Assembly (NCBI RefSeq): GCF_001548475.1
Contig: NZ_LRUJ01000003.1
Coordinates: 62,001 to 126,000, forward strand
Length of the DNA: 64,000 nt
Origin: Bordetella hinzii LMG 13501
GTDB lineage: Bacteria > Pseudomonadota > Gammaproteobacteria > Burkholderiales > Burkholderiaceae_B
Direction of reading: 5' to 3'
The translations under genes were made by a program, and so were the position numbers. The notes beneath the pieces are model-generated. The model was not told where the DNA came from. It ran no database searches and was given only the letters and a program-made list of their open reading frames with translations. This document shows, one piece after another, positions 16,332 to 24,401 of this stretch (its first letter is position 1; every line of letters begins with the position of its first letter).

Positions 16332-17759
16332 ATGCCAAATCCCCACTCCCGACCCAACCGCACACCGCTTATCTCGACACAGCTGGCCCGCCATGCGGTG
16401 CACAGCGATATCGACGCCATTCCGCCCGCGGTGCGCCAGCGCGCCACGCACCTCATGCTCGATGCCCTGGGCATCGCGCTGGCCTCGACGCAATGGGATT
16501 TCGCCCGCCAGACCTTGGCCGGACTGCGCGAGCTGGCCGGGCCCGGCGGCGACCAGCCCGTCATCGGCCACGGCCAGAATCTGCCCATGCGCGACGCGGT
16601 CATCATGAACGCCCTGCTGATCCACGGCCTGGACTACGACGATACGCATCCCAGCGGGGTGATACACGCCACGACCTCGGTCCTGCCGGCCGTCCTTGGG
16701 CTTTCGACGCGGCTGAACGCCTCCGGGCGCGACCTGCTCAATGCCTATGTGCTCGGCGTCGAAACCGCCACTCGCCTGGGCGCGGCCGCCAAGGGCGGCT
16801 TTCACCAGGTCGGTTTCCATCCCACGGGCCTGATCGGCGCCTTCGGCTGCACCCTGGCCGCCGCCCGGCTGCTGCGCCTGGACGTGGACCGCGCGATCGA
16901 TGCGCAAGGCATCACTCTGTCCGTGGCGTCCGGCAGCCTGGAATGCCTGGAAGACGGCGCGTGGACCAAGCGCCTGCATCCCGGCTGGGGCGCGGCGGCG
17001 GGCATCACCGCCGCTACGCTCGCCAAACATGGCTTCGTCGGCCCCGGCGCGGCCTACGAGGGCCGCTTCGGGCTCTATCCCAGCCATCTCGGCGCCTTCT
17101 ACGAAAAATGCGACCTCGACATGATCACGGCAGGTCTGGGCGAAGAATGGGAAACGCTCAACGTGGCCATCAAGCCGTTGCCCGCCTGCCACTTCACGCA
17201 CGCTTTCGCGGACGCGGCCGGCATCCTGTCCAAGGAATGGCGTGGCGCGCCCATCCGGCGCATTGTCGCCAAGGTCCCGCCGGGCGCGATGAAGGCCGTA
17301 TGCGAACCGGCCGAGAAAAAGCAGCGCCCCTCCAACGCCTACGAGGCCCAGTTCAGCGTGCCTTATTCCGTCGCCACCGGCCTGCGTTTCGGCCGCTACA
17401 CCCTGGACGCCCTGGATCCCGCCGCCTGGCAGGACCCGGAAACCCTGCGATTGGCCTCGCTGGTGGAATGCCTGCCCGATCCCGACGCGGATTTCCCGCG
17501 CTACTTCGGCGGCCAGGTGCATATCGAGCTGGCCGACGGGCGCGTGCTGTCGCATACCGAGCCCATCAACCGCGGCGCCCCGGACCGTCCCATCACCAAT
17601 GACGAAATCGTCGTCAAATTCCATGAAAACGCCGCGCGCGCGGTCAGTCGCGCGCACGCCGATCATGTGCTCAACGCAGTCCTTGGCATCGAGCGCGGCA
17701 GCGCCGCCGAGCTGTCCCAATTGCTGGGCGTGCAAGCCCATATGGAGAAAACGCAATGA
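16332..17759 (+). CDS. MmgE/PrpD family protein
   Basis: A 475-residue protein from the ATG at 16332. It has the N-terminal all-helical MmgE/PrpD region with HLMLDALGIALAS, the conserved NALLIHGLDYDDTHPSGVIHAT block (residues about 90-115), GFHQVGFHPTGLIGAFGC near 157 and KPLPACHFTHAFADAA near 285. Relatives include 2-methylcitrate dehydratase and iminodisuccinate epimerase. The stop overlaps the next start by ATGA. A PrpD-like gene also occurs in the P. aeruginosa itaconate locus, where its role is less defined than ict, ich and ccl. Confidence 0.9.
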   Translation: MPNPHSRPNRTPLISTQLARHAVHSDIDAIPPAVRQRATHLMLDALGIALASTQWDFARQTLAGLRELAGPGGDQPVIGHGQNLPMRDAVIMNALLIHGLDYDDTHPSGVIHATTSVLPAVLGLSTRLNASGRDLLNAYVLGVETATRLGAAAKGGFHQVGFHPTGLIGAFGCTLAAARLLRLDVDRAIDAQGITLSVASGSLECLEDGAWTKRLHPGWGAAAGITAATLAKHGFVGPGAAYEGRFGLYPSHLGAFYEKCDLDMITAGLGEEWETLNVAIKPLPACHFTHAFADAAGILSKEWRGAPIRRIVAKVPPGAMKAVCEPAEKKQRPSNAYEAQFSVPYSVATGLRFGRYTLDALDPAAWQDPETLRLASLVECLPDPDADFPRYFGGQVHIELADGRVLSHTEPINRGAPDRPITNDEIVVKFHENAARAVSRAHADHVLNAVLGIERGSAAELSQLLGVQAHMEKTQ

Positions 17760-18928
17760 CGTCCCAATCCCCGGCTCCCGCGCATGACGCAGAGCAGGAA
17801 GGCCTGATCCTCGACATGCTGGACCGCTTCCTGGCGGTGGAGGTCAAACCCCATGTCCAACGTCTCGAACACGGCGACCTCTATCCCGCCGAGATCGTCG
17901 AGAAGATGAAGGAGATGGGCTTGTTCGGCTGCATCATCGACACCGAATACGGCGGCCTGGGCCTGTCCACGAAGACCTACGCCAAGATCATCGAGCGCAT
18001 GTCCTCCGTCTGGATGTCCATTTCGGGCATCATCAATTCCCATCTCATCATGGCCATGGCCGTGCAGCGTTCGGGCACCCCGGCGCAAAAACGCGAGTTC
18101 CTGCCCCGGTTCGCCACGGGCGAACTGCGCGGCGGCGTGGGCCTGACCGAGCCGGACGCGGGCACGGACCTGCAGGCCATCCGCACCGTGGCGCGCCGCG
18201 AGGGCGGCGACTATGTCGTCAACGGCAGCAAGATGTGGATCACCAACAGCATGTACGGCAACTGCCTGGCGCTGCTGGTCAAGACCGACCCGCAGGCCGA
18301 ACCACGCCACAAGGGGATGAGCCTGCTGATCGCCGAGAAGGGCGAAGGCTTCATCGTCAGCAAGAAACTGGAGAAGCTGGGCTACAAGGGTATCGACACC
18401 TGCGCGCTGTCGTTCGAGGACTACCGCGTGCCGGCCGACCGCCTGGTCGGTGGCGTCGAAGGCAAGGGGCTGCAGCAGGTCCTGGGCGGCCTGGAACTCG
18501 GGCGCATCAACGTCGCCGCGCGCGGCCTGGGCGTGGCGCAGGCCGCGCTGGACGAGGCGGTGGCATATGCCCAGGTGCGAAAGACCTTCGGCAAGCCCAT
18601 TTCCGAACACCAGGCCATCCAGCTCAAGCTGGGCGAAATGGCGACCCGCACGCAAGCCGCCCGCCTGCTCGTCTATGCGGCGGCCGAGGCGTTCGACCGC
18701 GGCGAACGCTGCGACATGGAAGCCGGCATGGCGAAGTACTTCGCCACCGAGGCGGGCCAGGAGAATGCGCTGGAGGCCATGCGTATCTTCGGCGGCTATG
18801 GCTACTCCAAGGAATACAACGTGGAGCGGCTGTACCGTGACGCGCCGCTGCTGCTCATCGGCGAGGGCACCAACGAATTGCAGCGCATCATCATCGCCAA
18901 GCAACTGATCGAAAGGAATCCGGCATGA
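17756..18928 (+). CDS. acyl-CoA dehydrogenase
   Basis: A 390-residue FAD flavoenzyme. It has the middle-domain motif GVGLTEPDAGTDLQAIRT and the WITNS block, QAALDEAVAYAQVRKTFGKPISEHQ, and the C-terminal RIFGGYGYSKEYNVERLYRDA followed by IGEGTNELQRI, which retains the Glu in the usual catalytic-base position. It would introduce an alpha,beta double bond in an acyl-CoA. Start and stop overlap the flanking genes by four bases, so the operon is translationally coupled. In an itaconate-type cluster a likely substrate is a saturated methylsuccinyl-type CoA ester, but this is inference. Confidence 0.92.
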   Translation: MTSQSPAPAHDAEQEGLILDMLDRFLAVEVKPHVQRLEHGDLYPAEIVEKMKEMGLFGCIIDTEYGGLGLSTKTYAKIIERMSSVWMSISGIINSHLIMAMAVQRSGTPAQKREFLPRFATGELRGGVGLTEPDAGTDLQAIRTVARREGGDYVVNGSKMWITNSMYGNCLALLVKTDPQAEPRHKGMSLLIAEKGEGFIVSKKLEKLGYKGIDTCALSFEDYRVPADRLVGGVEGKGLQQVLGGLELGRINVAARGLGVAQAALDEAVAYAQVRKTFGKPISEHQAIQLKLGEMATRTQAARLLVYAAAEAFDRGERCDMEAGMAKYFATEAGQENALEAMRIFGGYGYSKEYNVERLYRDAPLLLIGEGTNELQRIIIAKQLIERNPA

Positions 18929-20145
18929 GCGCCGCCCGAGAGCCCTCCTCCCCGACGGCCGGCACCGGCCTGCCCCTGGCCGGCCTGCGCATCATCGCCG
19001 TGGAACAGTATGGCGCGGGCCCCTTCGGCACGCAGCACCTGGCCGACCTGGGCGCCGAAGTCATCAAAATCGAGAACCCGCGCGACGGCGGGGATGTCGG
19101 CCGCTCGGTCGGGCCTCATTACTTCGGCCCGGGCGACAGCCACTTTTATCAATCCTTCAACCGCAATAAGAAAAGCATCACGCTGGACCTCAAGCAGACC
19201 GAAGGCCGCAAAGTGCTGCGCGAACTGGCCGCGTCCGCCGACGTGGTGTTCAACAACCTGCGGGGCGATCTCCCGGCCAAGCTGGGCCTGACCTATGAGC
19301 GGCTGAAGGATGTGAATCCGCGGCTGGTCTGCGGCCATCTGTCGGCCTATGGCCGTAGCGGGACGCGGGCCGCCTGGCCGGGCTACGACTACCTGATGCA
19401 GGCCGAGGCTGGCTATCTGTCGCTGACGGGCGAGCCCGACGGTCCCCCGGCGCGCATGGGCCTGTCCATCATCGACCTGATGACGGGCACCACAGCCGCC
19501 ATGGGACTGCTGGCCGGCGTGCTGGGCGCGCGCGCATCGGGCCAGGGGCGCGACATCGATGTCAGCCTCTTCGATGTCGCCCTGCACAACCTGGCCTATG
19601 TCGCGACCTGGTATCTGAACGCCGGCCACGCCATCGGGCGTGAACCCCGCTCGGGCCATCCGTCACTGACGCCCAGCCAGCTGTACAAGACCAGGGACGG
19701 CTGGATCTTCCTCATGTGCAACAAAGAAAAATTCTTCGGCGTCCTGGCCGAGTGCGTCGGCAAGCCCGAGTGGATCGATGCCCCGCACTACAAAACCTTC
19801 AAGGACCGTCTCGCACACCGCCAACGACTGACGGAAGAACTGGACGCCGTCCTGCAAGGCGAAGATACGGCCGAATGGATGCGCCGGTTCGCCGGAAAAG
19901 TCCCCGCCGCCCCCGTCTATGACGTCAAACAGGCCCTGGACAGCGACTTCGTCAAGGAGCAGGAGCGCGTGCTGGCCTTCGCGCACCCCGGCGGCGACGT
20001 GCGCATGGTCGCCTCCCCGGTGCGGGCCGGCCCGCACCCCACGAATCCGGCTCCGCCCATGGGGGCCGACACCGACGAACTCCTGCGGGAACTCGGCTAC
20101 GATGCGGAGGACATTGTCCAGCTCCGCGAACGCTCCGTGATATGA
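18925..20145 (+). CDS. ict: class III CoA-transferase, probable itaconate CoA-transferase
   Basis: A 406-residue CaiB/BaiF-type transferase: GLRIIAVEQYGAGPFGTQHLADLGAE at the N-terminus, FNRNKKSITLDLK near 78-90 and WPGYDYLMQAEAGYLSLTGE with Asp155 as the expected nucleophile. It would transfer CoA from succinyl-CoA to a dicarboxylic acid. Operon context with a MaoC hydratase and a CitE-like lyase makes itaconate the leading substrate, as for ict/ripA. Mesaconate, citramalate or methylsuccinate remain possible. Confidence 0.75.
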   Translation: MSAAREPSSPTAGTGLPLAGLRIIAVEQYGAGPFGTQHLADLGAEVIKIENPRDGGDVGRSVGPHYFGPGDSHFYQSFNRNKKSITLDLKQTEGRKVLRELAASADVVFNNLRGDLPAKLGLTYERLKDVNPRLVCGHLSAYGRSGTRAAWPGYDYLMQAEAGYLSLTGEPDGPPARMGLSIIDLMTGTTAAMGLLAGVLGARASGQGRDIDVSLFDVALHNLAYVATWYLNAGHAIGREPRSGHPSLTPSQLYKTRDGWIFLMCNKEKFFGVLAECVGKPEWIDAPHYKTFKDRLAHRQRLTEELDAVLQGEDTAEWMRRFAGKVPAAPVYDVKQALDSDFVKEQERVLAFAHPGGDVRMVASPVRAGPHPTNPAPPMGADTDELLRELGYDAEDIVQLRERSVI

Positions 20146-20939
20146 CCTCAGACGCCGCCTCTTCTTCCCGCTTCGCGCTGAACCCGGCCCTGAAAGCCAG
20201 CCAGCCGCGCTATATGCAGCTGGCGCAGACCCTGCTGCACGAGATCGAAAGCGGCCAATATCCCGTCGGAACGCAATTGCCCACCGAATTCGAACTGTGC
20301 GAACAGTTCGGCGTCAGCCGCTCCACCGCGCGGGAAGCGGTCAAGCGGCTGGTGGACCTGGGACTGGTGGTGCGCCAGCCGCGGATCGGCACGACCGTCT
20401 GCGCCCGCGCGGTCGCCTCGGGCTATCGCCAGAGCGTAGCGGACGTCAGCGATCTCTACCAGTACGCGGCGGAAACCACCCTGGTCATCGAATCCAAGGA
20501 AACGGTCGAGATCGACGCCGACCGCGCCCGCATCCTGGAAGCGGCGCCCGGCGAGACCTGGCTGCGCCTGGAGGGTCGGCGCCATGCGGGCAATCCCAAA
20601 GAGCCGATCTGTACCACCGAGATCTGGATACATCCCGCCTTCCGCTCCATCCAAGGCATGCATGGCCCGCTCAAGGGCGCGGTGCACGCCGAGATCGAAA
20701 AACACTTCGGCGAAGTCATCACCGCGGTCGAACAGGAAATCCGAGCGATCGTGCTCGCACCGGCCGATGCGCGCCCGCTCAATGTCGACCCCCACACCGC
20801 CGCCTTGCTGGTCAGCCGCAAATACCGCAACCGCCGCAATCAGCTGGTGGAACTGGCGACCAGCATCCATCCGGCCGACCGATTCAGCTACAGCACCGTC
20901 CTGCGCCGCGAATGGGGCGTGGGCGCCAAGGACCGTTGA
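20142..20939 (+). CDS. GntR family regulator with UTRA domain
   Basis: A 265-residue HutC-subfamily GntR protein. The winged HTH spans about residues 20-90 (YPVGTQLPTEFELCEQFGVS and STAREAVKRLVDLGLVVRQ) and the UTRA ligand domain follows to the C-terminus. It is encoded inside the operon it probably controls, with an ATGA overlap with the CoA-transferase gene and a 3-bp gap to the lyase gene. The likely operator is the inverted repeat at 14755-14787. The effector may be itaconate or a CoA ester, by analogy only. Confidence 0.9.
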   Translation: MTSDAASSSRFALNPALKASQPRYMQLAQTLLHEIESGQYPVGTQLPTEFELCEQFGVSRSTAREAVKRLVDLGLVVRQPRIGTTVCARAVASGYRQSVADVSDLYQYAAETTLVIESKETVEIDADRARILEAAPGETWLRLEGRRHAGNPKEPICTTEIWIHPAFRSIQGMHGPLKGAVHAEIEKHFGEVITAVEQEIRAIVLAPADARPLNVDPHTAALLVSRKYRNRRNQLVELATSIHPADRFSYSTVLRREWGVGAKDR

Positions 20940-20942
20940 CCC

Positions 20943-21800
20943 ATGAGCGACCGAAGCTATCTTTTCGTACCGGGCGACCGTCCCGAACGTTTCGACAAAG
21001 CCCTGCAGTCCGGCGCCCACGTGGTGATCATCGACCTGGAAGACGCGGTCGCGCCGCAGCACAAGGACTCGGCGCGCGAGGCCGTGGGCGCCTGGCTGCG
21101 GACAACGCCGGCGCAGGTGTGCCTGCGCATCAACCCTGCCGCCACGCCCTGGTACCACGAGGATTGCGCCCTGCTGGCCTTGCCGGCCGTCACCCGGGTC
21201 ATGCTACCCAAGGCGCAAGACCCCGCCGAACTCGCAGCCCTGGCCGGGCGCCTCGGCCCCGCACAGCGCATCCTGCCCCTGATCGAAACCGTGGCAGGCA
21301 GCTTCCTGCTCGCCGGCCTGGCCCAGGCACCCAAGGTCGAACGCCTGGCCTTCGGCTCATACGACTTCATGTCCGATTCTGGCATACAGGAAGAAAAAGA
21401 CGCCCTCGACGCCGTGCGCACCCAGCTGGTGCTGCACTCGCGCCATGCCGGGCTGCCGCCGCCCATCGACGGCGTCTCGCTGGCCATCGACGATGCGGCG
21501 CAACTGCAAGCCGACGTCCGACGCGCCAAACGGTGGGGCTTGGGCGCCAAACTATGCATTCACCCCAGGCAGGTGTCCGCGGTCAACGCGGGCTTTGCCC
21601 CGACCGAGGCCGAGCAGGCCTGGGCGCGCCGCGTGACTGACGCCCTGGCCAGCGCCCCCCTGGGCGCCGTGGCGGTCGACGGCAAGCTGGTCGACAAGCC
21701 CATCGCGAAACTCGCCCAGGCGATCCTGGACGAAGCCCGCCGCCAGCCCGCAGGCGCCGGCGTCTCACCTCTCTGCGGGCTGCCTGAAGCAGGCCGGTGA
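20943..21800 (+). CDS. ccl: HpcH/HpaI-CitE family lyase, probable citramalyl-CoA lyase
   Basis: A 285-residue TIM-barrel lyase. It begins with RSYLFVPGDRPERFDKAL and has DLEDAVAP (residues 31-38), the metal-binding LPLIETVAGS and AFGSYDFMSD segments, GAKLCIHPRQV and a C-terminal DGKLVDKPI block. These are the marks of CitE-like malyl/citramalyl-CoA lyases, which use Mg2+ to split a hydroxyacyl-CoA into an oxoacid and acetyl-CoA. With the CoA-transferase and hydratase it completes the three-step route from itaconate to pyruvate and acetyl-CoA. It is the last gene before the island boundary. Confidence 0.78.
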   Translation: MSDRSYLFVPGDRPERFDKALQSGAHVVIIDLEDAVAPQHKDSAREAVGAWLRTTPAQVCLRINPAATPWYHEDCALLALPAVTRVMLPKAQDPAELAALAGRLGPAQRILPLIETVAGSFLLAGLAQAPKVERLAFGSYDFMSDSGIQEEKDALDAVRTQLVLHSRHAGLPPPIDGVSLAIDDAAQLQADVRRAKRWGLGAKLCIHPRQVSAVNAGFAPTEAEQAWARRVTDALASAPLGAVAVDGKLVDKPIAKLAQAILDEARRQPAGAGVSPLCGLPEAGR

Positions 21801-21823
21801 CACGCCGCGCCCGCGCACGGACA

Positions 21824-21860
21824 ACAAAAAACCCGCGCTTCTCCAGGAGAATCGCGGGTC
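21824..21860 (-). terminator. rho-independent terminator, copy left outside the island
   Basis: ACCCGCG (21831-21837) pairs with CGCGGGT (21853-21859), with an inner TTCTCC/GGAGAA stem. The minus strand has a T-run just after the stem, so it terminates leftward transcription, the direction of tRNA-Leu(GAG). A close copy lies directly behind the intact tRNA at 25945-25980. This copy is probably the original chromosomal tRNA terminator, cut off from the gene by island insertion. Confidence 0.7.
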
Positions 21861-21894
21861 TGATGGACCACTCTGTACTGCTTGGCATGAATTC

Positions 21895-21919
21895 TGGTGC
21901 GGACGGCGAGACTCGAACT
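21895..21919 (-). repeat. island attachment site: displaced 3' end of tRNA-Leu(GAG)
   Basis: These 25 bases match the 3' end of tRNA-Leu(GAG) at 26017-26041 with one mismatch (position 21901) and in the same orientation. They cover the CCA end, the acceptor strand and most of the T arm. Beyond 21919 the sequence leaves the tRNA and becomes AT-rich. This is the direct repeat expected at the far end of an element that integrated into the tRNA gene. Confidence 0.85.
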
Positions 21920-21948
21920 TTATAGACAATAAAACCACTATGGCAACA

Positions 21949-21969
21949 AAAAGTACCTAAAAAGGTACC
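21949..21969. repeat. putative arm-type integrase sites, left end
   Basis: AAAAGTACC (21949-21957) is followed by a near copy AAAAAGGTACC (21959-21969), about 30 bp inside the left attachment repeat. The same motif occurs three times near the right end, so these look like arm-type binding sites of the lost integrase. Confidence 0.5.
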
Positions 21970-22033
21970 CCAACTACAGCCATCAAGTGCCAGCACGAAC
22001 ATGAAAACAATCGAACGCAGCGTCCGGAAATAC

Positions 22034-22924
22034 TCAATACTCTAGGTCTTGAGCCGGAATTGCATTTAGGATCCAGCATTCCTGATGGATCGCATGAAGA
22101 TCTAGCTGCGCGTTGTAGTTGGCCTGCAAACCCTGAAGCGTAAGCAATGTCTGATTCGAAGGGTTTACACGGTGAGCCTGATCTGCCACTGCCCATCGCT
22201 GATGCAAGTCCATGCAGCGTAGGAATGCAGATGCCTTCACCGATTTATTAGAAGTATTTGAGTGCACGCCAGCGTACTTATAAGAATCGATCACGGTACA
22301 GCGCCCGTCCCCATCAACATCAAATGGTGATGATATCCATTTGAAAACGTGAAGCAGGAATAAGTTTGCTAACCAGTTAACTGGACCAGTCCGAAACTGC
22401 TCTTGCGTGGAGGAGCTAATGCTCTCATGAAGGCTGGTGGCTCCGAGCAAAATAATATCGGCGCCAGCTGCATCGGGAGCCGCTAAACGTCTACCTGCCC
22501 CGATATAGTTAAAAATCCCCGCATGGCACTGCCCAAGATATACAACGGCGCGCTGGAGTCGAGGAGCTTCCTTGATGCCACGGATAAGCGCATAGGGCTT
22601 AATCGGAGGCTGTCCATCGATCCCATTGATATTACCGTGCCCAGTCACAAACAAGACTAGATTGTCATAGATGTTTACAGCCAAGTCTAAAAAAAATTGG
22701 CTGGCTGGATGTACTTCGTAGACGTTCTGCGTAGCTAGCGAAAACCATTGTGCTATCGCAGATCGATCTGATCCATCAACATAAATGCTGATGCTAGCTG
22801 GCTGAACCCCCGCAGCCTCTAAACACTGCAATCCGAAAACAAGATCCAAGATATGGCGGGGTTCAGGCTCAGAACTAGCAGACAAGAAAAGTGCCCACCG
22901 CGTATTGCTATTGACCAGGCCCAT
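22034..22924 (-). CDS. caspase-fold cysteine protease (C13/C14-like)
   Basis: A 296-residue protein without a signal peptide. A caspase-type dyad is visible: His96 at the end of a hydrophobic strand (LVLFVTGHGN) and Cys133 at the end of the next (AVVYLGQCHAG), 37 residues apart, followed by a third strand ADIILLGATS. Residues 202-213 (DVDGDGRCTVID) match a 12-residue EF-hand/dockerin-like calcium loop, which some bacterial caspase-fold proteases carry after the catalytic core. It lies 9 bp downstream of a 99-residue gene on the same strand, in a low-GC island. A role as a regulated effector of a defence or cell-death system is inference; a housekeeping C13-like peptidase is the alternative. 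Confidence 0.72.
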   Translation of the reverse strand: MGLVNSNTRWALFLSASSEPEPRHILDLVFGLQCLEAAGVQPASISIYVDGSDRSAIAQWFSLATQNVYEVHPASQFFLDLAVNIYDNLVLFVTGHGNINGIDGQPPIKPYALIRGIKEAPRLQRAVVYLGQCHAGIFNYIGAGRRLAAPDAAGADIILLGATSLHESISSSTQEQFRTGPVNWLANLFLLHVFKWISSPFDVDGDGRCTVIDSYKYAGVHSNTSNKSVKASAFLRCMDLHQRWAVADQAHRVNPSNQTLLTLQGLQANYNAQLDLHAIHQECWILNAIPAQDLEY

Positions 22925-22933
22925 AGGAATCCG

Positions 22934-23233
22934 TCAATGCACGTGCAAAATCGACGATGTGTTACTCAAAGAGGTGGGTTGGGGTAAATCCGAGAAATAG
23001 AACAACTCTTCAATTTGAGGCGTCTGCACATCCTCAGCTACCTGTTCCATCACCCCGCCTAACTCGTTCAGTGCGAAAACCACTGAATTAGCTTGTAAAA
23101 AGTAGGCTGCCCGGCAGGCGCCAAATTCACCAACCGGAGCTTTAAATAGTAGCCACTGACCTTGATTCACACATTCTTTGACAGCGTCATCAATTTCCGG
23201 AAGCCTGCTGGAAAGAATCTGTACAAGTTTCAT
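22934..23233 (-). CDS. small unknown protein, partner of the caspase-like protease
   Basis: A 99-residue acidic protein with a clear GGAGATATCT ribosome site before its ATG at 23233. It has no signal peptide or membrane segment, and mixed alpha/beta composition (LFKAPVGEFGACRAAYFLQANSVVFALNEL suggests two strands around a helix). I do not recognise a family. It precedes the protease gene by 9 bp, so the two are almost certainly cotranscribed; it could be an inhibitor, sensor or substrate of the protease. Confidence 0.65.
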   Translation of the reverse strand: MKLVQILSSRLPEIDDAVKECVNQGQWLLFKAPVGEFGACRAAYFLQANSVVFALNELGGVMEQVAEDVQTPQIEELFYFSDLPQPTSLSNTSSILHVH

Positions 23234-23501
23234 AGATATCTCCGTGACCGAATGGCCCGCAAGGCCAAGCTAAACCTGCCAATGGTGCCTAGGCTATCCC
23301 TTGATTGCAGGATCTCGATCAAGTTGTCGAACTATCGACCATCTCATTTAACGCGAGACGAGAAGGAAAAGAGCATCAATAGCAAAAAAAAAATAACACT
23401 CTTCTTGCAATTAACAAAAGCTATCGAAGCTCATAAATTTCAGCGCGCCGAATTGTAATAGATCATCGCCCTTCTGAGCACCCTCAGGGAAGAATACGCT
23501 G

Positions 23502-24275
23502 TTACATCCCATCGATGGCTTCGCAAAGCACTGAGCTTCCCGAAACCAGACGCCGAAGCCCCCGGCCACAAGGATAGGCCTGTAGGTGACACTCAGTTGT
23601 TGCGAGAATCGGCAAGACATAGCCGAAGTCCAACTCCATCTGCGCCCACCTTCGCACCTGCCGGAACGCACGCCAAGACTTCGGATTTTTTGCCGAATCG
23701 GTGGCGAGGCCGGCGCCCGGGAGAGGTAACTGCTGTTGCACCATTGCCAGCGCCTCGTTGTACCGAAAATAGCAATAGGACGTCGATATCAGGAGGTGCC
23801 GCGCCACATCCCGCATCCTGTTGTCGAACCGTCGCAGCAGATGGAGATAAGCGCCAGCCCGTGACTCGTACGGTTCATGTTCGGGCGGCTCGTCACGAAC
23901 CTCCTCCGCGGCGATAAGGTGCTGCAGCGGGTCACAAAAATCGCTGGCAGCGAACTTGCGCATCGCCGGGTGGTCGTCAACGGCGATATCTTCTCCGTCG
24001 AATTGCCTGTCTAGTTTCAGCGCGCTTCGCACTGTCTTGTCAGCGTACTTGACCAACTCGTTGTATAGAAATGCGGCCAAGCGATCCCGAAAGAACGGGT
24101 CATCGAAGTCAAGCGCTACGCTCGTCTTCTGGGCCACTATCGGGGCCATCAGCCATGCCTCGCCTTCGATGTCCTCCGGCGTGTAGTCGCCTTTCGTTGC
24201 CCCAGCGATCGCTTTGAATCTGGGCCGATATGCCTTGACGAATCGCTGGAATGCCTCAAAGTCCTCCCCCGCCAC
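23502..24275 (-). CDS. divergent sigma-70-like protein
   Basis: A 257-residue protein from a GTG at 24275 that has a well-placed GGGAG ribosome site; a TTG at 24335 would add 20 residues. Residues about 25-80 resemble sigma region 2 (YTPEDIEGEAWLMAP, then FFRDRLAAFLYNELVKYADKTVRSALK). Residues near 150-185 resemble a region 4 helix-turn-helix (MRDVARHLLISTSYCYFRYNEAL). The similarity is weak and no anti-sigma gene is adjacent. The last 45 residues look less protein-like, and the alternative frame is open there, so a C-terminal frameshift is possible. Confidence 0.55.
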   Translation of the reverse strand: MAGEDFEAFQRFVKAYRPRFKAIAGATKGDYTPEDIEGEAWLMAPIVAQKTSVALDFDDPFFRDRLAAFLYNELVKYADKTVRSALKLDRQFDGEDIAVDDHPAMRKFAASDFCDPLQHLIAAEEVRDEPPEHEPYESRAGAYLHLLRRFDNRMRDVARHLLISTSYCYFRYNEALAMVQQQLPLPGAGLATDSAKNPKSWRAFRQVRRWAQMELDFGYVLPILATTECHLQAYPCGRGLRRLVSGSSVLCEAIDGM

Positions 24276-24401
24276 CGCTGTCTCCCTTACACCTGGGCAG
24301 TCGGCAGCGTAGTGTTGCAGGGCACGGGTTAGCAATGACCTCTGGGTAAACTACCTTTTCAGACTACAGCAGAACGCAACCATCATCGGGTACCTGCCAT
24401 C

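Noticed and set aside
23162-23458. 98-codon plus-strand frame in the AT-rich gap of the island
   Set aside because: Lysine-rich low-complexity translation, overlaps the start of the well-supported 99-residue gene and lacks a ribosome site.
23411-23671. 86-codon minus-strand frame overlapping the end of the sigma-like gene
   Set aside because: No clear start or family; kept only as a hint that the sigma-like gene may have a C-terminal frameshift.
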